From Kutzneria buriramensis (lineage in GTDB: Bacteria; Actinomycetota; Actinomycetes; Mycobacteriales; Pseudonocardiaceae), in NCBI RefSeq assembly GCF_043575855.1, contig NZ_CP144375.1, positions 2,356,001 to 2,420,000 on the forward strand: a stretch of 64,000 bases of DNA, read 5' to 3'. This document shows, piece after piece, positions 44,638-53,120 of this stretch (position 1 is its first letter; every line of letters begins with the position of its first letter). Under the pieces are notes generated by a model. That model ran no database searches and was not told the DNA's origin. It worked only from the letters and a program-made list of their open reading frames with translations. A program made the translations under genes and the position numbers.

Positions 44638-44826
44638 GTGACAACCTTCGCCGGCATCGTCCTCGGCGCACCGTTGGGCGGCACTCTCATCGACCAACTC
44701 GGCGCCCACGTAGCGTTGTGGGCGGCCACAGCAGCCGGCGTCGTATTTCTGCTCGCCGCGGTGATCGGCCACCGCCGACTCCACACCACGCTCACATCGT
44801 CCAACAGCGCCGAATCCACGCCCTAG
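44638..44826 (+). pseudogene. C-terminal remnant of an MFS transporter
   Basis: 62 residues from GTG 44638 read TTFAGIVLGAPLGGTLIDQ, then ALWAATAAGVVFLLAAVIG and a short tail: the last two helices of an MFS efflux protein. The rest of the gene is absent and transposase remnant DNA abuts its 5' end. Confidence 0.65.
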
Positions 44827-45021
44827 AACACCAGGCGATTGCAAGTTCCGGGGTCGTGTGGCTGGTCAGAGACATGAGACGGGCGACATCGTCCCACATC
44901 CGCCGCCGGAGCTGGACCGTGGATCTGCCCTGCCCACAGTATCAACACGGCCGAGCATCGCTCGGTTCTGGTTCGCGTGGCGGCTCTCGTTCGCGCGACA
45001 GAGGGAAGGAACACAATCAGG

Positions 45022-45609
45022 ATGTTTTCCAGCAAGCTGGCACGCCGGTTGGTCCACGCTGGCCGAAGGCTGGCCGCGCCGGTGGTGGCCGTGGTGATCG
45101 CACTCGTGATGGCCGCTCCCGCCGTTGCCGCCGCGGCCCCTGCGCCCGCGGCCACCAATCCACTGGTCTCGATACAGCCGCACAGTCACCGAACCGGGAG
45201 CTTCACGAAGTACGTCATCGTGAACTGGGCCACTAATCGCTGCCTCGACAGCAACGAGAACCAGGACCTCTACACCCTGCCCTGCAACGGTGGCGCCTAC
45301 CAGCACTGGGACGGCGCCTGGGACCCCAGTTGGCCGCACGGTGGTGGGTACCTGATCTCGGACGAGGCCACGACCTTTTGCCTCAACGGAGGCGGACCCC
45401 CGCCGCGGACCCAGCAGTGCGCCAACAATGATAATCACGAGTGGCACATCACTGGTGGCACTGACGCTTATCAGCTCCGGCCGGATGCACTCGTCGGGGT
45501 GAACAACGGCGGCGACTACTGCCTCGACAGCAACGCCAACGGTGACGTCTACATCACCCCGTGCGCGCTCGCGAACCCGTACCAGAACTGGGTGGTGGCT
45601 CCCGCATAG
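45022..45609 (+). CDS. Secreted ricin-B-lectin-like (QxW) protein
   Basis: 195 residues. A long basic signal sequence (MFSSKLARRLVHAGRRL, hydrophobic core to about residue 45, AAAAP) precedes a beta-trefoil-type domain. Two units with the CLDSN...C...YQ-x-W pattern are visible (RCLDSNENQDLYTLPC with YQHW, and YCLDSNANGDVYITPC with YQNW), typical of carbohydrate-binding ricin-B domains. No catalytic domain is attached. It lies immediately inside IS copy 2 and is followed by a terminator. Confidence 0.82.
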   Translation: MFSSKLARRLVHAGRRLAAPVVAVVIALVMAAPAVAAAAPAPAATNPLVSIQPHSHRTGSFTKYVIVNWATNRCLDSNENQDLYTLPCNGGAYQHWDGAWDPSWPHGGGYLISDEATTFCLNGGGPPPRTQQCANNDNHEWHITGGTDAYQLRPDALVGVNNGGDYCLDSNANGDVYITPCALANPYQNWVVAPA

Positions 45610-45623
45610 CCAGTTTCCGGGTC

Positions 45624-45652
45624 GGATGCACTGCCTCCTCGGCAGTGCATCC
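45624..45652 (+). terminator. Terminator hairpin after the ricin-B gene
   Basis: Perfect 12-bp arms GGATGCACTGCC (45624-45635) and GGCAGTGCATCC (45641-45652) with a five-base loop. The IS terminal repeat starts at the next base. Confidence 0.75.
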
Positions 45653-46845
45653 TGTGGGACTCGTGCAGTCATCGCTGCAGGTGGTCGGCTGGCGCATAGC
45701 TTCTCGGGCAGCGGCTGGGATGCTGCCCGGATGATCGTCTCGCTGCTGTACCGAGCAACTCGCGCGCTGCTGTCCGTGCCGACGGTACTGCTGCGCCGGG
45801 ACACCACCGAGGACGCCGAACTGCTGGTGCTGCTGTACGAGAACGCGGTGCTGCGCCGACAGCTCAACGGTCCAATCCGCTACCAGCACGCGGACCGGTT
45901 CTGGCTGGCCGCGCTGTCGTCGCTGCTACCGCGCCACCGCTGGCACACTGTCTTCCCGGTCACCCCAGCAACGCTGCTGACCTGGCACCGCAAACTGATC
46001 GCCAGGAAGTGGGACTACACCGCTCGACGCTTACGCACAGGGCGCCCACCGACCGTGGCCGGACTCAAGAAGTTGACACTGCGCTTGGCGCGGGAAAACC
46101 CGCGGTGGGGCCACCGCAGAATCCAAGGCGAGCTGGCCCGCTTGGGACATCGGATCGCACCGTCGACAGTCTGGACGATCCTGAACGCAGCCGGCATCGA
46201 CCCGGCCCCGCGCCGCACCGGCCCCAGCTGGCGCGAGTTTCTTACCGCTCAGGCCGAGGGGATCATCGCCGCGGACTTCTTCCACGTGGACACGGTCATC
46301 GGCACACGGCTGTACGCGCTGGCGTTCCTCGAACATCGCACCCGCAAGCTTCACTTCGCCGGCGTCACGGCGCACCCGACCGCGCAGTGGGTGACCCAGC
46401 AGGCGCGTAACCTGGCCGGCGACCTGGGCAGCCGTGTCGAGTCCTTGCGCTTCGTCCTCCGCGACCGCGACAGCAAGTACACCGCCTCCTTCGACGCCGT
46501 CTTCGAAGCCGAGGAGATGAAGGTGCTGCTCAGCGCGCCCCGGGCGCCGCGGATGAATGCCCACTGCGAGCGGGTGATCGGCACCGTCCGCCGGGAGGTC
46601 CTCGACCACGTTCTGATCATGAACGAGGCCCACGCCGGGCAGGTCCTCGCCACATACCAAGATCACTACAACCGACATCGGCCACACCGGTCCCAAAACC
46701 AACGACCACCCGACGCCCAAGAGCAACCCCTTGCCGAACCCGGTTTGAAGGCCCCCAGGCTCCTACGGACCCGGGTCTTTGGGGGAGTCATCAACGAGTA
46801 CCGCTACGCATCCTGAGCTGCAGCGACGAGTTTTCGAGCCCCACA
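45653..46845 (+). mobile_element. Insertion sequence, copy 2 (rve/DDE type)
   Basis: About 1.19 kb from TGTGGGACTCG (45653-45663) to CGAGCCCCACA (46835-46845), inverted relative to copy 1 at 40820-42010. The transposase and DNA from about 45718 to 46820 match copy 1 wherever compared, but the outer 60 bases on the left and a five-base block on the right differ. With copy 1 it brackets 3.6 kb. Confidence 0.85.
45731..46816 (+). CDS. rve-family IS transposase (copy 2)
   Basis: 361 residues, identical in sequence to the copy 1 transposase (40849-41934), with the DDE residues in AADFFHVDT, VLRDRDSKY and NAHCERVIGTVRRE. ATG 45731 starts the conserved region. It is intact and therefore probably functional. 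It could mobilise copy 1, copy 2 or the DNA between them. Confidence 0.92.
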   Translation: MIVSLLYRATRALLSVPTVLLRRDTTEDAELLVLLYENAVLRRQLNGPIRYQHADRFWLAALSSLLPRHRWHTVFPVTPATLLTWHRKLIARKWDYTARRLRTGRPPTVAGLKKLTLRLARENPRWGHRRIQGELARLGHRIAPSTVWTILNAAGIDPAPRRTGPSWREFLTAQAEGIIAADFFHVDTVIGTRLYALAFLEHRTRKLHFAGVTAHPTAQWVTQQARNLAGDLGSRVESLRFVLRDRDSKYTASFDAVFEAEEMKVLLSAPRAPRMNAHCERVIGTVRREVLDHVLIMNEAHAGQVLATYQDHYNRHRPHRSQNQRPPDAQEQPLAEPGLKAPRLLRTRVFGGVINEYRYAS

Positions 46846-47037
46846 CCTCCAGCAGCGGTGGGAGCAGGACGGCGGCTGGACCTGGCGGGAAAGCCCCGCT
46901 GTGGAGCCAAAAGCGGCGTGACCTCTTCGGATCGGGGATTGTGGTCAGCAGGCCGTGCTCCCCATTTGCTCCCCAAAATCAGAAACGGCCCGCCGATGAA
47001 GATCATCGACAGGCCGTCTGACCAGCTAAAACACAGT

Positions 47038-47082
47038 GTGGGCGATACTGGGATCGAACCAGTGACCTCTTCGGTGTGAACC
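47038..47082 (-). other. 3' fragment of tRNA-Val(CAC): attachment-site core
   Basis: The minus strand from 47082 reads GGTTCACACCGAAGAGG, continues through a T-arm with GGTTCGATCCC and ends ATCGCCCAC. This is the anticodon loop (CAC), variable loop, T arm and acceptor 3' strand of tRNA-Val. The D arm and 5' half are absent; what precedes it is unrelated. Such 45-base 3' copies are left at the far junction of elements that integrate into tRNA genes. It is not a functional tRNA. Confidence 0.75.
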
Positions 47083-47219
47083 AAGGACGGCACAGTGCGC
47101 CGACCTGCGGGAATGCAAATTCCGCAGGTCGGCGCGGGTCCGTTCAGAGTCGTTGTGCGCAGTTGGGGACCGTTCAGCGCACATGTTTGCTCCCCATTTG
47201 CTCCCCACCCGTGCTCCCA
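47073..47219 (+). repeat. 147-base direct repeat, copy A, with long hairpin
   Basis: Over 90% identical by eye to 60548-60694 in the same orientation. It begins in the tRNA-Val anticodon-loop sequence and contains a hairpin with 14-bp arms (GCGCCGACCTGCGG and its complement, about 47097-47135), then GTTCAG and TGCTCCCC repeats. A TGCTCCCCATTTGCTCCCC motif also occurs at about 46958-46976. It resembles the arm region of an integrative element. The rest of 46846-47495 shows no gene. Confidence 0.7.
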
Positions 47220-47495
47220 GGATGGATAAACGGGCATCGGTGATAGGTGGGAACCAGTAGGACTCTGCACGACGGAATCTTTCGGTTCGCGCCGGGGCGT
47301 CGACCAGCGTCAGGGGTATAAGGACACCACAGGCACGCCGTTGTAGCCGCTTCGGCGAAATGAGTGGGCATATGTTTCGAGCTGATCATCGCCAGTCGTG
47401 CGGCATCGAATGTGTGACGGGGCTGGGCGCGCGGACCAGCAGCAGCCGGCGCGCACTTGCAGACGGGGGCCTTCTGTGTCTTCGGGTGTTTTGGC

Positions 47496-47687
47496 TCAGT
47501 CGAGTTGGTCAACACGATCGAGGAACGCGGGGTCCGCGACGACCTCGCGCTCGTCGCGGGTGTTGAACGCGCCGAGCACCGCGTCGAGCCGGACGGTAGC
47601 CGTGAAGACGAAGGCTGGTACACGCTCGGCACATTCACGTCGGACGCGGAACTGCTCGGCCTTGGTCTGCTGGGTCGTCCAGGCCAT
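47496..47687 (-). CDS. Small hypothetical protein
   Basis: 63 residues with strong third-position G/C bias and a balanced charged composition (VRRECAERVPAFVF, GAFNTRDEREVVADP). No family recognised, no signal peptide or membrane segment. Either an intact small gene or the tail of a longer one. No clear ribosome site. The flanking 47688-47879 has no gene. Confidence 0.4.
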   Translation of the reverse strand: MAWTTQQTKAEQFRVRRECAERVPAFVFTATVRLDAVLGAFNTRDEREVVADPAFLDRVDQLD

Positions 47688-47879
47688 ACCGCGACGCCGC
47701 TATGGGAGGGCACCGCGAACTGACCTGGAGGTACCGAACGTGACCCTCGCGCCGCCAGCCTTGTCCAAAGAGGATGGTAGTCCGCAAAGCCCAAGCAACC
47801 GCAGGAAACCGCCGTCGGTTCAGTGCCTTGGACAGCAGTTCCGCGAGGTGCGGCCTGACCTGTCACCGAGTGGTTCGCA

Positions 47880-48893
47880 TCAGCTGCGGAAGAGTGCACT
47901 CGTCAGGTTGATGAATGACTCCAGCTCTCGCTCGATGTCAGGCCCAGTCGGCTGGTAGGCGATTTCCGTGATGCCCTGCTCGGCGAACGCGGCGAGCCGT
48001 TCGCCGAGCTGCGCCGCCGATCCGGTCAGCGTCGTGGTCGGGATCGCCGCCCAGCTCCCGGCGGCCCACGCGGCGTCGTCGGCGGCGTTGAGGGCGACGA
48101 GGTGGCGGTCGTGGACGGCGAGATGCCGCTCCCGGGCGGGAGTGCGGTTGACCACGTCCAGCCACACCTTCCCGGCCGGCAGCGCCGTGACATCGCCGCC
48201 GAACTCGTACGCGGCGTGGTAGGCCAGCGCATTGCCCGGCCCTGCGGCGGCACGCACCCGCGGCGAGTCGAGTTCCTCGCCCTCGGCCAGGACTGTGCCG
48301 TGCACGCCGAGCGCGACCCAGGTGAACTCCTTGGCGAACCCCGTCTCGCCGTTGACAGTGAACAATCCGTCGGCCAGGTCCTTTGCCACGGCCAGGCCCT
48401 TCGGACCCAACGCCGAGATCAGGACCGGCACCTCGATCGGCCGGGCGGGGCCGTGGCCGCCGGGATGCAGCATGCGCATCCGACCGCCGTCCCAGTCGAC
48501 CGTCTCACCGCGCAGCAGAGCGCGGAACGCGCGCACATAGTCCCGCAGGTACGACCACGTGCTCGGCTCGGCACCCATGGCCCGCGCGCCGGCGAACCCG
48601 GTGCCGAAGGCGACCGCTACCCGACCGGGCGCAAGCGCCGAGAGCGCCGCCGCGCCTGACGCGTTGACCATTGGATGCCGCAGGGTGGGGACGAGGACCC
48701 CTGGCCCCAGTCCGATGCGCTCGGTGTGCGTGGCGGCCAGCGCCAGCATCATCCACACGTCCGGACTCTGCTGTGGCGTGTCAAACAGCCAGGCGTGGTC
48801 GTAGCCAAGGCTCTCGGCGACGGCGATGTGCCGGGGCGATTCGAGCGAGGTCGGGAACTGGCAGGAGATTTTCGTCGGTGCTGCTCCGGCCAT
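47880..48893 (-). CDS. LLM-class flavin/F420-dependent oxidoreductase
   Basis: 337 residues of the luciferase-like class. LESPRHIAVAESLGYDHAWLFD (about 17-38) and IGLGPGVLVPTLRHP (about 60-74) form the first barrel strands; VAFGTGFAGARAMG and PVLISALGPKGLAVAKDLADG follow. It resembles F420-dependent reductases (F420-N5,N10-methylene-H4MPT-reductase-like). The substrate is unknown. ATG 48893 overlaps the DUF427 stop by one base (TGATG), so the two are cotranscribed. Confidence 0.88.
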   Translation of the reverse strand: MAGAAPTKISCQFPTSLESPRHIAVAESLGYDHAWLFDTPQQSPDVWMMLALAATHTERIGLGPGVLVPTLRHPMVNASGAAALSALAPGRVAVAFGTGFAGARAMGAEPSTWSYLRDYVRAFRALLRGETVDWDGGRMRMLHPGGHGPARPIEVPVLISALGPKGLAVAKDLADGLFTVNGETGFAKEFTWVALGVHGTVLAEGEELDSPRVRAAAGPGNALAYHAAYEFGGDVTALPAGKVWLDVVNRTPARERHLAVHDRHLVALNAADDAAWAAGSWAAIPTTTLTGSAAQLGERLAAFAEQGITEIAYQPTGPDIERELESFINLTSALFRS

Positions 48894-49267
48894 CAGCGGT
48901 CAGCCGCGGTGAGCTGCATGCGGTCGGTGTAGAACGCGATGTGGCCGGCGATTGCGTCAACCGGCGCGTAGGGCTCGGGGTAGGTCCACGCCGCGTCCTC
49001 GATGCCTCCATCAGGTCCGGCCACGCTGAAATAGGAGGCGTCGCCCTTGTAGGGGCAGTATGTGGTGGTCGCGCTGGATCGCAGCAGCGTCTGGTCGACG
49101 TCGGCGAGCGGCACGTAGTAGACCGGCAGGTGACCGGCCTCCCGGAGAATCAGCGGCCTCCTGGTGTCGGCGACGACGAGTTCGCCGGAACGGACGACGA
49201 CATGCAGCCCACTCAGCTCGATCGTGATCGGGTGCTCGTTGCCGGGGATCGGCAGTGTGCGGTCCAT
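48893..49267 (-). CDS. DUF427 domain protein
   Basis: 124 residues. The DUF427 pattern is clear: VVVRSGELVVADTRRPLILREAGHLPVYYVP, then TYCPYKGDASYFSV with its conserved Cys-Pro-x-Lys-Gly, and IEDAAWTYPEPYAPVDAIAGHIAFY. Function of the family is unsettled. ATG 49267 is chosen because AAGGAAC precedes it. The 344 bases upstream (49268-49611) hold no gene I can support; a short minus-strand end reading VNVFYANR near 49430 may be a remnant. Confidence 0.88.
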   Translation of the reverse strand: MDRTLPIPGNEHPITIELSGLHVVVRSGELVVADTRRPLILREAGHLPVYYVPLADVDQTLLRSSATTTYCPYKGDASYFSVAGPDGGIEDAAWTYPEPYAPVDAIAGHIAFYTDRMQLTAADR

Positions 49268-49611
49268 GATGTGTTCCTTCGTCGTACCTATGTTGATCAT
49301 GTTGCGTGCAGCCACTGCGAACACTCCGGGGGAGACGCGCGCGCGTCGCCAGTGCCTGCGACGGCTGTGGCGTAGGACTTCTCGAACACGCCAAGCCGAC
49401 CAGCCACAGCGTGGCCCGGGTCAGCGATTGGCGTAGAACACGTTCACCTGCCGAGTAGCCCTCGGATTCGCGCTGCGCTGTCAGGTGCGCGGTCGACGGA
49501 TTCTCCTCCGCCCCGGGCGTCAGACGTTGACCACATCGGCCCCGTGAAGTGCCAACGCGCGTCCACGCCGACGTGTCCGGTAGTGCGGTTCGGTCAGCAG
49601 TTCTTCGCCGC

Positions 49612-49965
49612 TCATCCAGCGATCAGATCGAATTCGTTGCCCTCGGGGTCACGCAAGGTGGTCCACCGCGCTCCTCCCCGTTCGACATCGGCCACCCACG
49701 TCGCGCCCAGCGACAGCAACCGCTCGGTTTCCGCGGCGAAGTCGCCGCTGATCAGGTCCAGGTGCAACCGGTTCTTGACCGTCTTGGCCTCGGGGACCCG
49801 GTGGAACGCCAGCGGCGGCCCCTGGGTCGCCTCGCCTGCGGCGATCGCGGCGAATTCGGCGGTGGGCTCGGGGCTCACCGTCCGACCGAGCGCCTCGGCC
49901 CAGAACCGGGCCAGTTTCGCGGCGTCGGCGCAGTCGACGCTCAGGCCGATCACGGAGTTGCTCAT
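49612..49965 (-). CDS. VOC-family (glyoxalase-like) protein
   Basis: 117 residues with the paired beta-alpha-beta-beta-beta fold of glyoxalase/bleomycin-resistance proteins. IGLSVDCADAAKLARFWAEALG opens the first half and LHLDLISGDFAAETERLLSLGA the second, with the C-terminal DPEGNEFDL Glu as a probable metal ligand. It may bind or transform a small electrophile; the substrate is unknown. ATG 49965. It is not linked to an obvious operon. Confidence 0.88.
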   Translation of the reverse strand: MSNSVIGLSVDCADAAKLARFWAEALGRTVSPEPTAEFAAIAAGEATQGPPLAFHRVPEAKTVKNRLHLDLISGDFAAETERLLSLGATWVADVERGGARWTTLRDPEGNEFDLIAG

Positions 49966-49997
49966 GATGCAGTCCTTCTGTGCGGGTGCGGAGTTCG

Positions 49998-50058
49998 TCA
50001 GACCTGGGCCATGCCGCCGTCGACGGCCAGATCGATGCCAGTCACGAAGCGCTTTCGT
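49998..50058 (-). pseudogene. 3' stub of an SDR gene
   Basis: The minus strand ends FVTGIDLAVDGGMAQV before TGA at 50000-49998, the stereotyped C-terminus of FabG-like SDRs. Upstream of about 50058 the frame breaks and no further SDR sequence is found, so only the tail remains. Confidence 0.6.
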
Positions 50059-50178
50059 CGGGGTTCCCGCTCAGTCCGGACACGTCGTGACCCTCTTCGT
50101 CGTTGTTCCTGGTCGAATCGACCTGACAACGACACTGCTCCCGCCGCGGTCGCGCGACATCACACGGCCATGCGATAC

Positions 50179-52983
50179 CTAGTCCTGGTCGATATTCGCG
50201 GCGACCACGCGGGCGAGTTCGAGGCGGGAGTTGACGCCCAGCTTGGTGAACGCGTGGCGCAGATGGCTGTTGACCGTGTGCGGCGAGACGTACAGCCGCT
50301 CAGCCGTCTCACGGTTCGTCAGCCCCTGGGTGATGAGGCGAACCACACCCAGCTCGGAATCGGTGAGCGAGGCCCAGCCGGTGTCCGGGCGCGTGCCGGT
50401 CACCAGCCTGCGGCGCACACCGTTGGCCCGCAACCGACCCCGCACACGCCCCGCGTCCCAGGTCGCACCCGCCTCGGAGTACTGGACGAGCGCACGACCG
50501 AGCGTGTCCACTCCCGCCGCAGCTGCACCCGTGCGCAGCTGCGCGACCCCCAGGTCCTCCAGCGCCGACGCGTAGGCCATGGGGCGCGGCGCCGTCTCGA
50601 AGAGCCGGCAGGCCTCGGCGAGCAGGGTGACGTCAACAGCGAACAGGCCGCGGGCGTGTGCGGCGGCCGCATGCACGGAGCCGATCCCGGGGTTGAGCCG
50701 CGCCCGCTCGGCCGCTGCGGCGACTGTGTCGGCGGCAAGGCGCGAATCGCCTGCGGCGACGGCGATCCGGACGAGCTGTGGGTCGTCGGTGACGTCCATC
50801 GGATAGAGAGGGATGATGCGCCCGGCCGAACCGGCGGCGTCGAGCACCGCCCGGGCGTCCGCCGGTTTGCCATCCGCCAGCGCCCCCAGCGCGAGCAGCC
50901 AACTGCCGTGCGCACGGTTGGCGGGGGTGCCGTCGGCCGCCATCCGCCGCGCCAGCGCCGTTGTCTCACGCCGCCAGCGTTCGTCGCCGGTGTGGATGGC
51001 TACCCGCCCGAGGGCGACGACGCCTGCCGCGTACAGCGCGCCGACCACCGGCGTGTCGCTGGCCGTGTCGAAGCGACCCCCGAGCGCGGCCGCCGCGTCG
51101 GCCAGGCGACCCAGCTGGAACAGCTGCCGCCCGCGCCAGGTCTCGAAGAAGTCGAGCGCGAACGCCTGCCGTTCCCGGTTCGCGGCGGCGATGCCCGTCG
51201 AGATCAGGTCGAGCGACTCCTCGAAGCGGTCGAGCACGGCCAGCAGCTCGCTGCGCCACTGCCGCGCGACCCACTCGCGCGTTTCCTCACCGGGGCCGAA
51301 TCCGTCGCGCATCGCCTGCTCGTGCGTGGCGAGCGCATCCTCGAAGTGACCGTCGACGTAGCGCAGCGCCCCGTAGGCGAGCCGCAGGATGGAGCGCGTC
51401 GCCAGGTCTCCGGCACGTTCGACCGTCTCCCGGGCCTGCTGGTGCTGCTGGGTCGCCTCCGCCGGCCGACCGGCCTGGACCAGGTTGTAGGCCAAGCGCG
51501 CCTGGTGCTTGGCGCGGTCCTGGTCGGAAAGGTCACGCAGCGCGAGTGCCCGCCGCCCCCACTCAGCCCGCACGTCCGGCGACAGCGCGAACATGCTCGC
51601 CAGGCTGAGGGAGACCGCCGCCTCCTCGGCCGCCGGCACGACGTTGCGCAGGTGCTTGCGCGCGAACGCCAGGGCGTCGTCGGCCCGGCCGGCGGCGTGC
51701 AGCAGCACCGTCGTGGTCGCGACCAGCGGACCGGCGGCTTCGTGACCGGCGGGAATCAGGTCGAGGGCGCGGCAGCTCAGCTCGGCCGCCGCCACCGGAT
51801 CGCGCGGGCCGAGCGCGTCGGCGGCGTCCTTGAGCAAGCCGATCGCCACTTCGTCGCCCGGCTCAGCGCTGGTGGCCAGCTGCACGGCGACCTCGACGGG
51901 GATTGCCCCCGCCGCGAGCAGGACGTCCACGGCTTGCCGATCGAGGGCGCGGCGCGCGGACGCGGTCGTGCTGTCCCGCACGGCCTCCCGGATGATGTCG
52001 TGGCGAAAGCCGAGCCGCTCGCCGCGTTCGGCGAACACGCCGGCGTCGAGCAGTTGCTCGACCGGGGTGAGCAGGGATGCCGCCGGCGCGCCCAGCATCG
52101 AGGCCAGCTCCGCGACAGTGAAGCCGCGACCGAGCGAGGCGGCCGCGACGGCGAGCTGGCGGGCGGACTCCGACAGGCGGGCGAGACGGTGGCGCATGCC
52201 GGTGGCGACCCGCTTGGGCAGCCGCGCCTCCAGCAGCCGCGCCGCACCGTCCTCGATCCGCACGAGCCGCTCCTCGCGCAGTCCCCGCAGCAGCTCGACG
52301 AGGAAGAACGGATTGCCGGCCGCGTCCGCCGCCAGTTCGAGCAGCGCCTGGTCGGGGTTCGCCTGCATGACGTCCGATGCGAGTTCGGCGACGGCGGCCG
52401 ACGTGAGCGGCTCTAGGGTGATACGCCGCGCTCCCCATGCCGTGAGATGGTCCACCACGTCGGCGAGCCCGCTGCCGGCCTGGATCGGACGAGCCGCGAG
52501 GATCCACGCGACCGGGACCGACGTCAGCCGGGCCGGGAGCGCCCGCAACGCGGCCAGCGTGCCGCTGTCCGCCCATTGCAGGTCGTCCAGGAACACCACC
52601 AGCGGCGACTCCGCCGCCGCGCACTCCAACAACGACTCCAGATCCTGCACCATCCAGTAGCGCTGCTCGGGGCCGCCGCGTTCGGCCGGCAGCGCGGACC
52701 GGTCGAGCAGCGGTGCCGCACCGTCGAACAGCGCCCGCAGCAACGGCGCCAGCTCGACCACGGTCTCGGACGGGTCGGCCTCGCCAAGGCCGACCCGAGC
52801 CGGCAGGCGGTCCGCCAACCGCACGGCCTCGGCGAGCAGCCGGCTCTTGCCGATCCCTGGGCTGCCCTCGATCACGACGACCACGCCCGTTCCCGAACGC
52901 AGGGTGCTCAGCGCTGCGCGCAGCACGGTCAGCTCCGGATCCCGGCCGTGCAGCGCTGGGGTTGTGGTCGTGGTCCCTGCCAT
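50179..52983 (-). CDS. LAL-type LuxR-family transcriptional regulator
   Basis: 934 residues, the usual size of large ATP-binding LuxR regulators. Walker A GSPGIGKS is at 40-47 and Walker B VVFLDDLQWAD at about 128-138. A long helical TPR-like middle follows, and the C-terminal LuxR helix-turn-helix (about 865-930) contains LTDSELGVVRLITQGLTNRETAERLYVS and HTVNSHLRHAFTKLG. It senses an effector and activates nearby catabolic or biosynthetic genes. It is divergent from the SDR-hydrolase pair at 53.1 kb, its likely target. Confidence 0.92.
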   Translation of the reverse strand: MAGTTTTTPALHGRDPELTVLRAALSTLRSGTGVVVVIEGSPGIGKSRLLAEAVRLADRLPARVGLGEADPSETVVELAPLLRALFDGAAPLLDRSALPAERGGPEQRYWMVQDLESLLECAAAESPLVVFLDDLQWADSGTLAALRALPARLTSVPVAWILAARPIQAGSGLADVVDHLTAWGARRITLEPLTSAAVAELASDVMQANPDQALLELAADAAGNPFFLVELLRGLREERLVRIEDGAARLLEARLPKRVATGMRHRLARLSESARQLAVAAASLGRGFTVAELASMLGAPAASLLTPVEQLLDAGVFAERGERLGFRHDIIREAVRDSTTASARRALDRQAVDVLLAAGAIPVEVAVQLATSAEPGDEVAIGLLKDAADALGPRDPVAAAELSCRALDLIPAGHEAAGPLVATTTVLLHAAGRADDALAFARKHLRNVVPAAEEAAVSLSLASMFALSPDVRAEWGRRALALRDLSDQDRAKHQARLAYNLVQAGRPAEATQQHQQARETVERAGDLATRSILRLAYGALRYVDGHFEDALATHEQAMRDGFGPGEETREWVARQWRSELLAVLDRFEESLDLISTGIAAANRERQAFALDFFETWRGRQLFQLGRLADAAAALGGRFDTASDTPVVGALYAAGVVALGRVAIHTGDERWRRETTALARRMAADGTPANRAHGSWLLALGALADGKPADARAVLDAAGSAGRIIPLYPMDVTDDPQLVRIAVAAGDSRLAADTVAAAAERARLNPGIGSVHAAAAHARGLFAVDVTLLAEACRLFETAPRPMAYASALEDLGVAQLRTGAAAAGVDTLGRALVQYSEAGATWDAGRVRGRLRANGVRRRLVTGTRPDTGWASLTDSELGVVRLITQGLTNRETAERLYVSPHTVNSHLRHAFTKLGVNSRLELARVVAANIDQD

Positions 52984-53120
52984 GCCCAGAGCCTGGCACG
53001 TTCGCCGTCGTCCGACACTGCCGGCCGAGGTATCACATGTTCATGCGGTGTGCGAGGGACGGCGCGAAGGGAGGCTCTCGTCAGCTGGAGATCGCCAGCG
53101 AACTGGACAGGGAGCACACC

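Noticed and set aside
43193..45675. A 16-base match between 43193-43208 and the left end of IS copy 2 (45660-45675) as a third IS end
   Set aside because: No terminal TGTGGG or other IS sequence accompanies it, and a 16-base chance match is expected about once in a window of this size.
47038..47082. A complete tRNA-Val gene
   Set aside because: Only the anticodon loop to the 3' end is present. The D arm and the 5' strands of the acceptor and anticodon stems are missing, so it is an integration scar.
49549..52416. A 955-codon open frame on the plus strand opposite the LAL regulator
   Set aside because: It is the antisense shadow of a clear 934-residue LuxR-family gene. Its translation is Arg/Gly/His-rich with no domain, as expected from high-GC antisense frames.
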